DNA of 64,000 nt from the NCBI RefSeq assembly GCF_900092025.1, contig NZ_FLTX01000046.1:19511-83510 (forward strand). Direction: 5' to 3'. Positions 23,107-32,981 of this stretch are shown piece after piece (positions within the stretch are counted from its first letter, which is position 1; every line of letters starts with the position of its first letter). The notes under the pieces were generated by a model. That model was not told where the DNA came from and made no database searches. It was given only the letters and a program-made list of their open reading frames with translations. The translations under genes were made by a program, and so were the position numbers. Origin of the DNA: Xanthomonas bromi. GTDB lineage: Bacteria > Pseudomonadota > Gammaproteobacteria > Xanthomonadales > Xanthomonadaceae.

Positions 23107-24294
23107 ATGGATCAAGCGCTGATCACCCGCATCATCGAAGCCGCCCTGTTGGCCAGCAGCCAGCCGCTGACGCTGGCGCAGCTGCAGGGGCTGTTTCCGG
23201 AAGAAGAGCCGGCACCGCCCGGCAGCGTGGAGCGCGCACTGGAACTGCTGCGCGAGGCCTGCGCCGAGCGCGGCGTGGAGCTGGTCGAGGTGGCCTCCGG
23301 CTTCCGCTTCCAGGTCAAGACCGATGTGCATGGCTGGGTCGCCCGGCTGTGGACCGAACGCCGCACCAAGTACACCCGCGCCACGCTGGAGACCCTGGCG
23401 CTGATCGCCTACCGCCAGCCGATCACCCGTGGCGAGATCGAACAGGTGCGCGGGGTGGCGGTCAGCAGCAACATCATCCAGGCCCTGGAAGAACGCGAGT
23501 GGATCCGCGTGGTGGGTCACCGCGACGTGCCCGGCAAGCCGGCCCTGTTCGGCACCACCAAGGGCTTCCTGGATTATTTCGGGCTCAAGCGATTGGACGA
23601 GCTGCCGCCATTGTCTGAGTTGAAGGACATCGCCGAGCTGGAACCGCAGCTGCCGCTGGACCGCGATGGTCAGCTCGATGGCGCAGTGCCGGCCTCGGCG
23701 GCGCTGGATGCGGCGCAGGGCCAGGACGGTGCGGACGCCTCCGAAGCGGCTGACGGCAGCACCGATGCCGGTGTCGCTGCCGATGCATCGGATACGACTG
23801 ACGCTGCGTGCGACGCAGATGTTGGGACCGGCGCTGACGGACGTATTGATGCGCCGGACAACAACGAAGACGACGCAGACGTTGCCGCCGATGCGCATGT
23901 TTCGATCGAAACAGATGAAGACCTCGCTCCCGATCCAGATGTCGATGGCGATGTCGGCATCGACAGCAGCAGCGACGACGACCACGCATCGCACCACGAT
24001 GCAGACACCGATACCGCAGCACCCGACGCCGGCGCGGCAGAAGACACCGCCCATACGCTAAGCGACGACGCACCGCACCACCCCGAGGCTTCCTCGGCGC
24101 AGCACACGCAACAGATGCAGGACCCAGACAGCGCCCGCGAGGGCGACCCCGACACCGCGCCGGGCACGCGCGCGGATGCAGTGAACGAAGACGAAGACAA
24201 CGCCGTCGCGACGACGACCGTGGCTGTTGACGAAGCCGATTCCGACCCAGAGGCCGACCCGCAACGCGTCGGCCGGAGCCAGACATATGAGTGA
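23107..24294 (+). CDS. scpB: Segregation and condensation protein B with a long acidic tail
   Basis: ScpB dimers bind ScpA in the SMC condensin. Residues 1-190 are the usual two winged-helix domains (LITRIIEAALLASSQPLTLAQL; TLETLALIAYRQPITRGEIEQVRGV; GKPALFGTTKGFLDYFGL). Residues ~200-395 are an unusual low-complexity tail dominated by Asp, Ala, Thr and His, so the protein is about twice the normal family length. The tail keeps one open frame and reaches into rluB: the stop overlaps the rluB start by 8 bp. The tail is likely disordered and strongly negative. Confidence 0.93.
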   Translation: MDQALITRIIEAALLASSQPLTLAQLQGLFPEEEPAPPGSVERALELLREACAERGVELVEVASGFRFQVKTDVHGWVARLWTERRTKYTRATLETLALIAYRQPITRGEIEQVRGVAVSSNIIQALEEREWIRVVGHRDVPGKPALFGTTKGFLDYFGLKRLDELPPLSELKDIAELEPQLPLDRDGQLDGAVPASAALDAAQGQDGADASEAADGSTDAGVAADASDTTDAACDADVGTGADGRIDAPDNNEDDADVAADAHVSIETDEDLAPDPDVDGDVGIDSSSDDDHASHHDADTDTAAPDAGAAEDTAHTLSDDAPHHPEASSAQHTQQMQDPDSAREGDPDTAPGTRADAVNEDEDNAVATTTVAVDEADSDPEADPQRVGRSQTYE

Positions 24295-25921
24295 CACCCC
24301 CCGCAAGCTGTCGTTGAACAAGCTTTCCCTCAAGCGCGACAGCGCGCCCGAAGCGCCGAAGCTGGAAGAGCGCCTGCACAAGGTGCTGGCCCAGGCCGGC
24401 CTGGGTTCGCGCCGCGCGCTGGAACAGCGCATTGCCGATGGCCTGATCAAGGTCAATGGCGCCGTCGCGCAGACCGGCATGTCGGTGCGCAGCGGCGACA
24501 AGATCGAGCTGGATGGCCGTAGCTTCGTGGCCAGCGCGCTGACCGAACCTTCGCGCGTGCTGATCTACAACAAGCCCGAAGGCGAAGTGACCACGCGCGA
24601 AGATCCCGAAGGTCGCCCGACCGTATTCGAGTCGCTGCCGGCATTGAAGGGCTCGCGCTGGATCGCGATCGGCCGGCTGGACATCAACACCACCGGCCTG
24701 TTGCTGCTCACCACCGACGGCGAGCTGGCCAACGCGATGATGCACCCCTCCTACGAGGTCGAACGCGAATACGTGGTGCGCGTGCGCGCCCCGGAGGGCG
24801 AAGAAAAGGTCTCCGACGTCATCATCGAGCGCCTGTCGCGCGGTGTGCTGCTGGAAGACGGCGGCGCCAAGTTCGATGAGATCGAACGTATCGGCGGCAC
24901 CGATTCGCACGACTGGTTCCGCGTGGTGGTCAAGGAAGGCCGCAACCGCGAAGTGCGCCGCCTGTGGGAATCGCAGGGCTGCCAGGTCAGCCGCCTCAAG
25001 CGCAGCCGCTACGGCAAGATCTCGCTGCCGCGCGAACTGCTGCGCGGGCAGTCGGTGGAAGTGGCGCAGGACAAGGTCGACGCCCTGCGCGCCGAACTCA
25101 AGCTGGAAGAAGGCGCGCCGTCGGCACTGACGCTGCAGCCGGTGATCGGCCAGCGCCGCGCCGCCAAGTCCACCGTGCACGTCTCGCGCGATGGCAACCG
25201 CAGCAATGCCTACGTCAATGGGCAGACCTCCGGCGCCGATGAAGGCCGCGAGCTGCGTCGTTTCGACAACCTGCGCGAAGATCGCGGCCGCGGCGGTCGC
25301 GGCAAGCCCGGCGGTTTCAAGGGCGGCCTGACCGTCAGCGGCGAAGCGGCGGCGAAGCAGTCGCAGCAGCGCCCGTTCAAGCAGCGTGGTCCGGCCAAGG
25401 GCGACCGTTCGTTGCCGGACGGCAACCCGGCCGCGTTCCGTAGCTGGTATGTGCCCGATGGCGTGAGCACCGGCCCCAGCGGCCACCGCAATGCCGGCCC
25501 GAGCGGTCCAGGTACCGGCCAGGCGCGTCCGTATGCGAAGAAGGGCCCGGGCGGCGCGCGTCCGGGTGCTGGCGGCCAGGGACAAGGCCAGGGACGCGGC
25601 GGCGCAGGTGGTCAGGGCCAAGCGCAGGGCCAAGGCCAGGGACAGCGCAAGCACCCCTACGGTCATCCGGGTAACGCACCGAGCTTCCCGTCCGACCACG
25701 CCAACCCGGGGTTCAGCCCCTACGGCGCCGCACGTCCGAGTGGTGGGCGTCCGGGTCCGGGCGGTAATCGCGGCCCGGCGTCTGCCAACCGTGGCCCCGG
25801 GGGCCCCGGTGGCGGCGCACGTGGTCCGGGTGGGCTAGGTGGCGCACCGCGCGGCCCGGGCGGTCGTCCGCCAGGCGGCGGCAATCGTCGCCCCCCAGGT
25901 GGCGGCAACCGCGGTCGCTGA
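24287..25921 (+). CDS. rluB: 23S rRNA pseudouridine synthase, RluB type, with Gly-rich tail
   Basis: Makes pseudouridine at position 2605 of 23S rRNA (E. coli numbering) if orthologous to RluB. The protein has 544 residues. An S4 RNA-binding domain occupies about 25-75 (LEERLHKVLAQAGLGSRRA). The catalytic domain carries GRLDINTTGLLLLTTDGELAN near 130-150, where the Asp of GRLD is catalytic, and KEGRNREVRRLWESQG near 215. Residues ~310-544 are a Gly/Pro/Arg/Gln repeat region with many RG and GQGQ units, probably disordered and RNA-binding. It overlaps scpB by 8 bp, so scpA-scpB-rluB is one operon. Confidence 0.92.
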   Translation: MSDTPRKLSLNKLSLKRDSAPEAPKLEERLHKVLAQAGLGSRRALEQRIADGLIKVNGAVAQTGMSVRSGDKIELDGRSFVASALTEPSRVLIYNKPEGEVTTREDPEGRPTVFESLPALKGSRWIAIGRLDINTTGLLLLTTDGELANAMMHPSYEVEREYVVRVRAPEGEEKVSDVIIERLSRGVLLEDGGAKFDEIERIGGTDSHDWFRVVVKEGRNREVRRLWESQGCQVSRLKRSRYGKISLPRELLRGQSVEVAQDKVDALRAELKLEEGAPSALTLQPVIGQRRAAKSTVHVSRDGNRSNAYVNGQTSGADEGRELRRFDNLREDRGRGGRGKPGGFKGGLTVSGEAAAKQSQQRPFKQRGPAKGDRSLPDGNPAAFRSWYVPDGVSTGPSGHRNAGPSGPGTGQARPYAKKGPGGARPGAGGQGQGQGRGGAGGQGQAQGQGQGQRKHPYGHPGNAPSFPSDHANPGFSPYGAARPSGGRPGPGGNRGPASANRGPGGPGGGARGPGGLGGAPRGPGGRPPGGGNRRPPGGGNRGR

Positions 25922-25937
25922 GTTGCGACACGCGCAT

Positions 25938-25968
25938 TAAAAAACGGCCCTGCGAAGGGCCGTTTTTT
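25938..25968. terminator. Bidirectional terminator after rluB
   Basis: A perfect hairpin ACGGCCC/GGGCCGT is flanked by an A-run on the left and a T-run on the right (AAAAAACGG...CCGTTTTTT). It ends the scpA-scpB-rluB operon and could also serve the convergent gene at 26130, 160 bp away. Confidence 0.9.
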
Positions 25969-26129
25969 GTTGTGACTCCGTGCGAGCAGCAGAGCTTCGA
26001 ACTCTGAAAAGTGCCGGTGCTGGCAACGTGCGACAAGCCGTTACGCGCGGACCCTGGACACTTCCGCCGTGACCAGCTGATTGCCGGCAGCAGCGCTCGA
26101 TAACTGAGCGCTGCTGCCCGATCACACGC

Positions 26130-26567
26130 TTACTTACGCCGTTCGATCACGAAGTTGCCGAACGCAACGCCCAGATCCACGCCTTCGCCCGTGCCTGCCA
26201 GGGCGAGCGAGATATCGCCCTTGGTGACCACCTGGGCGGTGCTGGACTTCACCACGCCGGCATGCGCTTCGGCCGCGGCGTAGGTGCCGAACAGATCGTT
26301 GAGGCTATAGGCGCCTGAGAAGGTACCGCGACCGCCGACGATCTTGGACTTGCCGACCGTCAGGCCGCCGCCTTTGCTGGAGATCTTGACCGGGATGACC
26401 GCACCGTTGTCGCACTTGATGGTGCCGGTGCCGCTGGCGGTCTTGTAGAATACCGACCAGCCGGACAGGTTGAACGAGAGCTTGCAATCGATGTTGCCGG
26501 CGGCCTGCGCTTGCGGAGCCAGCGTGGCGGCGCCCAGCAGCGCGAACAACGAAAGTGACTTGATCAT
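26130..26567 (-). CDS. Secreted hypothetical protein, 145 aa
   Basis: The precursor has a signal peptide (residues 1-22, cleavage after AQA). The mature ~123 residues contain two Cys, 24 residues apart (IDCKLSFNLSG and GTIKCDNGA), which could form a disulfide, and beta-rich glycine repeats (KISSKGGGLTVGKSKIVGGRGTFSGAY). The pattern suggests a small periplasmic beta-barrel or lipid-binding fold. I do not recognise the family. Convergent with rluB and divergent from the glutaminyl cyclase gene. Confidence 0.75.
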   Translation of the reverse strand: MIKSLSLFALLGAATLAPQAQAAGNIDCKLSFNLSGWSVFYKTASGTGTIKCDNGAVIPVKISSKGGGLTVGKSKIVGGRGTFSGAYSLNDLFGTYAAAEAHAGVVKSSTAQVVTKGDISLALAGTGEGVDLGVAFGNFVIERRK

Positions 26568-26730
26568 GTGAGCAGTGCCAGTGGTGGACGTGGCGGGAGA
26601 CTAGCAGCGCCGATGTGGCAGCCGCGACAAGGCGTCAGCGCGGCGCATGCGTCTGTTCAGCGAAGTCTTACCTGGCTTCGACATGGCAGCAGCGCTGCCA
26701 CCTGGAGCCGCGACGTGGGATGATCGCGGC

Positions 26731-27501
26731 ATGCCACGCACCGTCTACAGCCTGCTCGTCAGCGCCCTGCTGCTTCCCTCCCTCGCCCACTGCGGCGAGA
26801 CGATTCCCAGCCAGGGCTACACCGTCGTCAGGACGTATCCGCACGACACCGCGGCCTTTACCGAAGGCCTGTTCTATCTCAACGGGCACCTGTACGAGAG
26901 CACCGGCGAGCTGGGCCAGTCCAGTGTGCGCAAGGTCGATCTGGACACCGGCAAGGTCCTGCAGCAGACCAACATGCCGCCGCCGTTCTATGGCGAAGGC
27001 ATCGTGGCCTGGAAGGACCGCCTGATCCAGCTGACCTGGCGCAACCAGCGCGGCTTCGTCTACGACCTGGCCACGCTGGCGCCGCGCACGCAGTTCACCT
27101 ACTCCGGCGAGGGCTGGGCACTGACCAGCGACGACCACCAGCTCTACATGAGCAACGGCACCGCCAGCATCCGCCGACTGGATCCGCAGAGCCTGAAGCA
27201 GATCGGCAGCATCACCGTCACCGCCCGCGGCAAGCCGCTGGACAGCCTCAACGAACTGGAATGGGTCAAGGGCGCGTTGCTGGCGAACGTCTGGCTGACC
27301 ACACGCATCGCACGGATCGACCCGGCCAGCGGAAAGGTGATCGCCTGGATCGACTTGAAGGCGCTGGTTCCCGATGCCGACACGCTGACCGATCCCAGCA
27401 ACGATGTCCTCAACGGCATCGCCTACGACGCCGAGCACGATCGCTTGTTCGTCACCGGCAAGCGCTGGCCGAAGATTTACGAGATCAAGCTGGCCGAGTA
27501 G
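26731..27501 (+). CDS. Glutaminyl-peptide cyclotransferase (plant-type glutaminyl cyclase)
   Basis: Converts N-terminal glutamine of peptides to pyroglutamate. The protein has 256 residues with an N-terminal signal peptide (ends LAHC/GE), so it acts in the periplasm or outside. The five-bladed propeller pattern of the plant/Xanthomonas-type enzyme is clear: AFTEGLFYLNGHLYESTGELGQSS near 35, YGEGIVAWKDRLIQLTWR near 90, SGEGWALTSDDHQLYMSNGT near 130, LNELEWVKGALLANVW near 175, LNGIAYDAEHDRLFVTGKRWPKIYEI at the end. The start at 26731 is the only one placing the signal peptide correctly. Expressed alone; divergent from the secreted protein at 26567. Confidence 0.93.
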   Translation: MPRTVYSLLVSALLLPSLAHCGETIPSQGYTVVRTYPHDTAAFTEGLFYLNGHLYESTGELGQSSVRKVDLDTGKVLQQTNMPPPFYGEGIVAWKDRLIQLTWRNQRGFVYDLATLAPRTQFTYSGEGWALTSDDHQLYMSNGTASIRRLDPQSLKQIGSITVTARGKPLDSLNELEWVKGALLANVWLTTRIARIDPASGKVIAWIDLKALVPDADTLTDPSNDVLNGIAYDAEHDRLFVTGKRWPKIYEIKLAE

Positions 27502-27683
27502 CCGGGATTGGGGATTCGGCATTGAGGATTGGTAACAGCGGGCGCGTTGGCATCTGAGTTGCAGGGGTTTGCACCAATGTCGAATCACGCATCCGTGATC
27601 TCAACCAGCAGCCGGGATTGGGGATTGGCAATAGCGGGCGCACTAATAGCCGAGCGGCAGTGGCTTGCACCAATCCCGAATCG
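27502..27683. repeat. Dispersed repeat A, two tandem copies
   Basis: Two imperfect copies of about 110 bp. Each begins GCCGGGATTGGGGATT, has AGCGGGCGC in the middle, and ends with a TTGCACCAAT[CG][TC]CGAATC right arm complementary to the left end. The gap lies between two convergent stop codons (glutaminyl cyclase and omega-amidase) and is filled exactly by the repeat. Confidence 0.7.
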
Positions 27684-28484
27684 CTAATCCCTGATCTCGA
27701 ACTGATCGGCATCCAGCATCGCGGGGAAACGCGCGCGGTGTTCGGCCAGTGCGCTTGCGCTGATCGTGGTGGTGACCACCTGCTCGCGTTCGCGGATTTC
27801 CACCTGCGGTTGGCCGAGGAAATCGATCACCGCGCTGTCGCCGGCGTAATGCAGTTGATTGCCGTCCACGCCAATGCGGTTGACCGCCGCCACAAAACAC
27901 AGGTTTTCGATCGCGCGGGCGCGCAGCAGCGTCTTCCACGCATAGGCGCGGGCGGACGGCCAGTTGGCCACGAACAATTGCAGATCGAAATCCAGCTGGC
28001 CGGGCCGCTCGACATCGAAGCGGTTGCGGCAGAACACCGGAAAGCGCAGGTCGTAGCAAACCTGCGGATTGATCCGCCAGCCCTTCCATTCCACCGTCAG
28101 CCGCTCGCGCCCCGCCGCATAGCGCAGGTGCTCATTGCCGAAGCGGAACAGGTGGCGCTTGTCGTAAGACTGCAGTGTCCCGTCCGGCGTGGCCCACAGC
28201 AGGCGGTTGAACACCCCGGCATCAGTGCGCACCTGCACGCTGCCGGTGACCGCCGCGCCCAGACGTGCGGCTTGTGCACGCACCCACTCCACGGTCGGCC
28301 CGTCCATGCCTTCGGCCTTGTCGATGGCATCGTTGGAAAACCCGCTGGTGAAGGTCTCCGGCAGGATCACCAGATCGGTCTGCCCGGCCAATGGCTCCAG
28401 CAGCGCGCCGTAGTAGTCGCGGTTACCGGCCGGGTCATGCCAGCGGGTGTCGCCTTGGATCAGGGAGATGCGCAGGTCGTTCAT
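27684..28484 (-). CDS. Omega-amidase, YafV/Nit2 type
   Basis: A 266-residue nitrilase-superfamily amidase. The catalytic triad is Glu43 (LPETFTSGF), Lys109 (YDKRHLFRF) and Cys143 (QVCYDLRFP); the FTSGF and YDLRFP contexts are those of YafV/Nit2, which hydrolyse alpha-ketoglutaramate and alpha-ketosuccinamate. The neighbouring upstream gene is a YbdL-type aminotransferase, the usual partner: the transaminase makes the keto-amide and this enzyme removes its ammonia. The two are on one strand with a dispersed repeat in between. Confidence 0.88.
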   Translation of the reverse strand: MNDLRISLIQGDTRWHDPAGNRDYYGALLEPLAGQTDLVILPETFTSGFSNDAIDKAEGMDGPTVEWVRAQAARLGAAVTGSVQVRTDAGVFNRLLWATPDGTLQSYDKRHLFRFGNEHLRYAAGRERLTVEWKGWRINPQVCYDLRFPVFCRNRFDVERPGQLDFDLQLFVANWPSARAYAWKTLLRARAIENLCFVAAVNRIGVDGNQLHYAGDSAVIDFLGQPQVEIREREQVVTTTISASALAEHRARFPAMLDADQFEIRD

Positions 28485-28617
28485 AGTAGGCGGGGATTTG
28501 GGATTTGGGATTCGAAACAGCGGGTTTCGGGTGGCCTGGTGCTATGGGTTTCGTGTGCATTCAAAGCGACAAGCGGCTCGCCGCCGGTGCCAATCCCGAC
28601 TCCCGAATCCCGGCTGG
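28485..28617. repeat. Dispersed repeat A, single copy
   Basis: It starts GGCGGGGATTTGGGATTTGGGATTCG on the left and ends CAATCCCGACTCCCGAATCCCGG on the right, the same inverted arms as the copies at 27502, 49538 and 58310. It fills the whole gap between the aminotransferase stop and the omega-amidase start in the same operon. Confidence 0.7.
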
Positions 28618-29766
28618 TCAGAGCTTCTGCAAGCGCTCGATCGCCGCATCCAATGTCGCATCGTTCTTGGCGAAGCACAGCCGCGCCAGGCGCTGACCAG
28701 CTGGCGCATGTTCGTAGAACGGCGACAACGGGATCGCGGCCACGCCCTTCTCGATCGTCAGCCACTTCACGAATTCTGTGTCGGGAAGATCGCTGATCGC
28801 CGAATAGTCCACCAGCTGAAAATAACCGCCGGGCACCGGTAGCGATGTCAGGCGCGTGGTCAGCAGCTGTTCGCGGAAGCGGTCGCGCTTGGCTTGGTAG
28901 AACGCGCCCAGTTGCTCGTCGTGCTCGGGCTCGTCACGGATCATCGCGGCAAAGGCGTGCTGAGCCGGGCCGAAGCTGGTGAAGGTGTTGTACTGGTGCA
29001 TCTTGCGGAATTCGGCGGTGAGCGCCGGCGGTGCGATGGCGTAGCCGATCTTCCAGCCGGTGCAGTGATAGGTCTTGCCGAAGCTGGAAATCACGAACGC
29101 GCGTTCGCGCAGCTCCGGCCAGCGCAGCACCGATTCATGCCGGTGGCCGTCGAAGACGATGTGTTCGTAGACCTCGTCGGAGAGCAAAAAGATCTCGGTG
29201 CCGCGCAGCAGCTCGGTCAGCGTCTGCATGTCGGCGGCCGAGAGCATCGCGCCGGAGGGGTTGTGCGGCGAATTGATCATCAACAGGCGCGTCTTGGGCG
29301 TGATTGCGGCGCGCAGCGCAGCCCAGTCGACCGCGAAGGTCTGCGGGTCCAGCGCCACGTGCACGGCACGCGCACCGGCCAGATCGATCGCCGGCTCGTA
29401 GCAGTCGTAAGCCGGGTCCAGCACGATGACCTCTTCGCCGGCCCGCACGACCGCGTGGATGGCGTTGAAGATGGCCTCGGTGGCACCGCTGGTGACGGTG
29501 ATTTCGGTGTCGGCATCGACCTGCGCGCTGTAGCAACGCTGCGCCTTGCCCGCGATGGCCTGGCGCAACGCCGCCACGCCGGTCATTGGCGGGTACTGGT
29601 TGTGGCCGGCCGCCATGGCCTTGGTCAGTTCATCGACCAGCCGCTGCGGTACCGCGAAATCGGGAAAGCCCTGGCCCAGATTGACCGCGCCGTGCTCGGC
29701 CGCCAGCTGCGACATGACGGTGAAGATGGTGGTGCCCACCTTGGGCAGCTTGGTCGTGAGGGGCAT
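28618..29766 (-). CDS. PLP-dependent aminotransferase, YbdL (methionine aminotransferase) type
   Basis: A 382-residue class I aminotransferase. PLP lysine is Lys231 in [16 protein letters not shown], and the SPHNPSG motif is at ~166-172. HCTGWKIGY is characteristic of the YbdL/KAT-type group that transaminates methionine, phenylalanine or glutamine-type donors. The ATG at 29766 gives [15 protein letters not shown], the family N-terminus. The omega-amidase downstream suggests a glutamine-transaminase/omega-amidase route, possibly used to regenerate methionine in the salvage pathway. Confidence 0.9.
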   Translation of the reverse strand: MPLTTKLPKVGTTIFTVMSQLAAEHGAVNLGQGFPDFAVPQRLVDELTKAMAAGHNQYPPMTGVAALRQAIAGKAQRCYSAQVDADTEITVTSGATEAIFNAIHAVVRAGEEVIVLDPAYDCYEPAIDLAGARAVHVALDPQTFAVDWAALRAAITPKTRLLMINSPHNPSGAMLSAADMQTLTELLRGTEIFLLSDEVYEHIVFDGHRHESVLRWPELRERAFVISSFGKTYHCTGWKIGYAIAPPALTAEFRKMHQYNTFTSFGPAQHAFAAMIRDEPEHDEQLGAFYQAKRDRFREQLLTTRLTSLPVPGGYFQLVDYSAISDLPDTEFVKWLTIEKGVAAIPLSPFYEHAPAGQRLARLCFAKNDATLDAAIERLQKL

Positions 29767-29992
29767 GGTGCCTGTCCGGACAAGAAACGGGGACCGCGAG
29801 TGTACGCAAAGCCGCCAGGCGGTTGCGCCCGGACGCTGCAAAACGGCGTTCCCCGACCCATCGCGACGCCCGCAACGCTGCCGCACACGTCCCCGGCGTG
29901 CCACCATCGTCGCTACAATGCGCGCCCGGTCCGGCTTGCGCCCTGGCCCGGCCCTTCCCCATGCCGTCCTGCGACGGGAGCCTGCTGCACCG

Positions 29993-30637
29993 ATGATCGA
30001 ACCGCTGCACACCGCACCGCCGCTGCTGGCGGCGCACGCCCTGGCCTTCAGCCGCAACGAGGAGCCGGTATTCGGCCCGCTGGATTTCCACGTCGATGCC
30101 GGCGAGGCGTTGCTGGTGCAAGGCGACAATGGCGCCGGCAAGACCACGCTGCTGCGCGTACTGGCCGGCCTGTTGCATGTGGAGCGCGGGCAGATCCAGA
30201 TCGATGGCAAGACCGCCAGGCGTGGCGACCGCAGCCGCTTCATGGCCTATCTCGGCCACCTGCCCGGTCTGAAAGCCGACCTCAGCACGCTGGAGAACCT
30301 GCATTTTCTGTGCGGGCTGCATGGCCGCCGCGCCAAGCAGATGCCCGGCAGCGCGCTGGCGATCGTCGGCCTGGCCGGTTACGAAGATGCGCTGGTGCGG
30401 CAGTTGTCGGCTGGCCAACGCAAGCGGCTGGGGCTGGCCCGGCTATGGCTGTCGCCAGCGCCGCTGTGGTTGCTGGATGAGCCCTACGCCAATCTGGACC
30501 TGGACGGCATCACCCTGGTCAATCGGATGATCTCCGCGCATTTGCGCGGCGGTGGCGCGGCCCTGGTGACCACCCACGGCGCCTATGCCGCGCCACCGGT
30601 GCGCACCCGCATGCTCACCCTGGAGTCCGCGGCATGA
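29993..30637 (+). CDS. ccmA: Cytochrome c biogenesis ATP-binding protein CcmA
   Basis: ATPase of the CcmABCD complex, which drives release of haem-loaded CcmE. It has 214 residues with a Walker A GDNGAGKT (44-51), signature [14 protein letters not shown] near 140 and Walker [13 protein letters not shown]. First gene of a complete ccmABCDEFGHI set on the plus strand. Its stop overlaps the ccmB start by 4 bp. The ATG at 29993 is preferred; longer in-frame starts lie in the antisense shadow of the aminotransferase. Confidence 0.95.
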   Translation: MIEPLHTAPPLLAAHALAFSRNEEPVFGPLDFHVDAGEALLVQGDNGAGKTTLLRVLAGLLHVERGQIQIDGKTARRGDRSRFMAYLGHLPGLKADLSTLENLHFLCGLHGRRAKQMPGSALAIVGLAGYEDALVRQLSAGQRKRLGLARLWLSPAPLWLLDEPYANLDLDGITLVNRMISAHLRGGGAALVTTHGAYAAPPVRTRMLTLESAA

Positions 30638-31329
30638 GCGCCCATTCGCCGCAAGCCTCGCTTTGGCAAGCGGCCCGCGCGTTGCTGGGGCGCGACCTGC
30701 AACTGCTGTGGCGCCGTCGCAGCGATGCCTTGCAGCCCGCCCTGTTCGCGTTGTTGATCGTGGTGTTGTTCGCGCTGGGTTTGGGCGAACGCCCGGACCT
30801 GCTGGCACAGGCCGCACCGGCAGTGCTGTGGTTGTCGGTGTTGCTGGCCGGGCTGCTGTCGCTGGACACCTTGTTCCGCAGCGATGTCGAAGACGGTTCG
30901 ATGGAACAATGGCTGCTGGCGCCAGTCCCACTGGCCTGGCTGATCGCGGTGCGCGTACTACTGCATTGGGCGACCAGTGCATTGCCACTGATTGCAGTCA
31001 CACCGCTGCTGGGCGAGTTGCTGCACCTGCCGCATGACCAATTGCCGGTGCTGCTGGCATCGTTGGCACTGGGCACACCGCTCCTGAGTCTGCTCGGCGC
31101 CGTGGTTGCAGCGCTGACGGTAACGATGAAACGCTCTGGTATTCTCGTGGCGTTGCTGGCGTTGCCGCTGTACGTGCCAGTGCTGGTGTTCGGTGCCGGC
31201 AGCGTCGCGGCCAGCGGACAAGGACAGGATGCGGTGGGTGCGTTGTTGTTGTTGGGCGCCGGATTGGTGATCGGCGTGGTCCTGGCACCGCTGGCTGCGG
31301 CGGCCGCGATCCGCATTTCGTTGAGTTGA
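30634..31329 (+). CDS. ccmB: Haem exporter/CcmABCD permease CcmB
   Basis: A 231-residue inner-membrane protein with six hydrophobic segments. The [23 protein letters not shown] motif ([21 protein letters not shown] at ~85-105) is diagnostic for CcmB. It forms the membrane part of the ABC complex with CcmA and CcmC. ATGA overlap with ccmA. Confidence 0.95.
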   Translation: MSAHSPQASLWQAARALLGRDLQLLWRRRSDALQPALFALLIVVLFALGLGERPDLLAQAAPAVLWLSVLLAGLLSLDTLFRSDVEDGSMEQWLLAPVPLAWLIAVRVLLHWATSALPLIAVTPLLGELLHLPHDQLPVLLASLALGTPLLSLLGAVVAALTVTMKRSGILVALLALPLYVPVLVFGAGSVAASGQGQDAVGALLLLGAGLVIGVVLAPLAAAAAIRISLS

Positions 31330-31423
31330 GCGTTGCAGTCGATGCATTGTCGATAGCACACCCTGCACAACGCGTTGTTGCTGTTTCGAGAGCCCATGCC
31401 CTTCCAAAGGCTACTGCCATCGC

Positions 31424-32172
31424 ATGAACGTCGTCGTCCGCTGGTTCCACCAACTCGCCTCGCCCCCGATCTTCGACCGTTTTACTGCGCGCTGGGCGCC
31501 GTGGTGCTACGCGCTGGCCGCGTTGCTGCTGGGTGTGGGCATCTGGCAGGCCTTGTTTGCGGTACCGGCGGATTACCAACAAGGCGACAGCTTTCGCATT
31601 CTGTATATCCACGTGCCCAGCGCGTGGATGAGCCTGTTCGTGTTCGGGCTGATGGCGCTGTATGCAGCCATCGCGCTGATCTGGCGCATCAAGGTCTGCG
31701 AGATCCTGGCAATGGCGTGTGCGCCGATCGGCGCGGCATTCACCGTGATCACGCTGCTGACCGGCAGCATCTGGGGCAAGCCGATGTGGGGCGCCTGGTG
31801 GGATTGGGACCCGCGCCTGACCACCGAATTGATTCTGTTGTTCCTGTATCTGGGCGTGATCGGCTTGTATCACGCCATCGACGATCGTCGTCAGGCTGCC
31901 CGTGCGGCGGCGTTGTTGGCGATCGTCGGGGTGGCGCTGCTGCCGGTGATCCGGTATTCGGTGGTGTGGTGGAATTCGCTGCATCAAGGCCAGAGCATCC
32001 GCCTGCTCGGCCCCTCCACGATCGATGCGAGCATGCTGCTGCCGCTGTGGTTGATGGTGATCGGCACCAAGTTCTGGTTTGCCGGTTCGCTGCTGACCCG
32101 CGCGCGTGCCGACAATCTTCGCCGCGAGGCCGGCAAGGCCTGGATCGTGCGCGATGCGCCGGAGGGTGCAGC

Positions 32173-32176
<4 letters not shown>
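31424..32176 (+). CDS. ccmC: Haem-handling protein CcmC
   Basis: A 250-residue inner-membrane protein that loads haem onto CcmE. The tryptophan-rich WWDWDPRLTTE motif at ~126-136 binds haem on the periplasmic face, and PVIRYSVVWWNSLHQG near 175 contains a conserved His. Six membrane segments. It starts 94 bp after ccmB and overlaps ccmD by 4 bp. Confidence 0.95.
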
Positions 32177-32810
<634 letters not shown>

Positions 32811-32981
32811 TGACGTGCATCAGGACATCGGCATTGCTGCAGGGCGTTGGCTTGCGCGTTGTGTATGCGGCTGACGACGTCGCTGTGCCTGGGCAGGCCC
32901 CTGCAAACGCTGCAGGGATCGGGCCTGTGCAATACCCCCGCCATGCTGGCGCCACTGCATGCTCGTCAACGCGCCGACCCG

